DNA of 5,776 nt, from positions 1 to 5,776 of the forward strand of contig JAOTST010000118.1 of assembly GCA_029864785.1 (NCBI GenBank), given 5' to 3'. Positions 5,731 to 5,776 of the stretch are shown one piece after another. Each line of letters starts with the position of its first letter. The stretch's first letter is position 1. The notes under the pieces are model-generated. The model was not told the origin of the DNA. It saw only the letters and a list, made by a program, of their open reading frames with translations, and made no database searches. This DNA comes from Chromatiales bacterium. Lineage in GTDB: Bacteria > Pseudomonadota > Gammaproteobacteria > Thiohalomonadales > Thiohalomonadaceae. The position numbers and the translations under genes were made by a program.

Positions 5731-5776
5731 CAATTAAACAGAATCAATATCAATTAAACAGAATCAATATCAATCC
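5731..5776. repeat. 20-bp tandem repeat running into the window edge
   Basis: The unit CAATTAAACAGAATCAATAT occurs twice without a mismatch (5731-5750 and 5751-5770), and CAAT of a possible third copy follows at 5771 before the sequence departs (CC) and the window ends. No gene lies in the 200 bases before it (5575-5730), where nothing else could be supported. Its role is unknown: it may be a regulatory repeat of a gene to the right or a simple slippage duplication. Confidence 0.8.

Overview
The window looks like chromosomal DNA from a gammaproteobacterium. GreB with its tip acidic residues, an RluA-type pseudouridine synthase, and ordinary Shine-Dalgarno sequences and intrinsic terminators support this. 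The genus cannot be read from the sequence. The zinc-type adenylate kinase lid and the HU protein with a histone-H1-like tail are less usual for the well-known enteric models and may point to an environmental lineage; that is inference.

Left part (1-2525), housekeeping: the C-terminal end of a pyruvate carboxylase (biotin carrier domain, 5' end outside the window) runs rightward. It converges on greB, with a perfect 11-bp inverted repeat in the gap. greB lies downstream of a small cupin gene on the same strand and has its own extended -10 promoter. The cupin gene is divergent from, and overlaps by two bases, an RluA-family pseudouridine synthase gene.

Middle part (2526-3943), the most distinctive region: a tandem array with an exact 22-bp period, made of alternating half-sites AAAGTT and AACTTT, lies just before one gene. 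That gene encodes a winged helix-turn-helix, a GHKL (histidine-kinase/Hsp90-type) ATPase and a C-terminal STAS-like domain of the DUF4325 type in one 344-residue chain. The array also contains promoter-like hexamers, which suggests an autoregulated single-gene switch. Many AGA codons and a more AT-rich character set this gene apart from its neighbours and suggest it was acquired. A 219-bp gap with weak hairpins follows.

Right part (3944-5776): adk (adenylate kinase with a four-cysteine lid) ends at a strong intrinsic terminator. After a 331-bp AT-rich gap comes a nucleoid protein with about 65 residues of Lys/Ala-rich tail fused to an HU-type domain, with its own strong terminator. The last 200 bp hold no gene, but end in a 20-bp tandem repeat cut by the window edge.

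Apart from a possible cupin-greB unit, the genes look like separate transcription units. The wHTH-ATPase-STAS-like gene with its operator array is the best candidate for an undescribed system.
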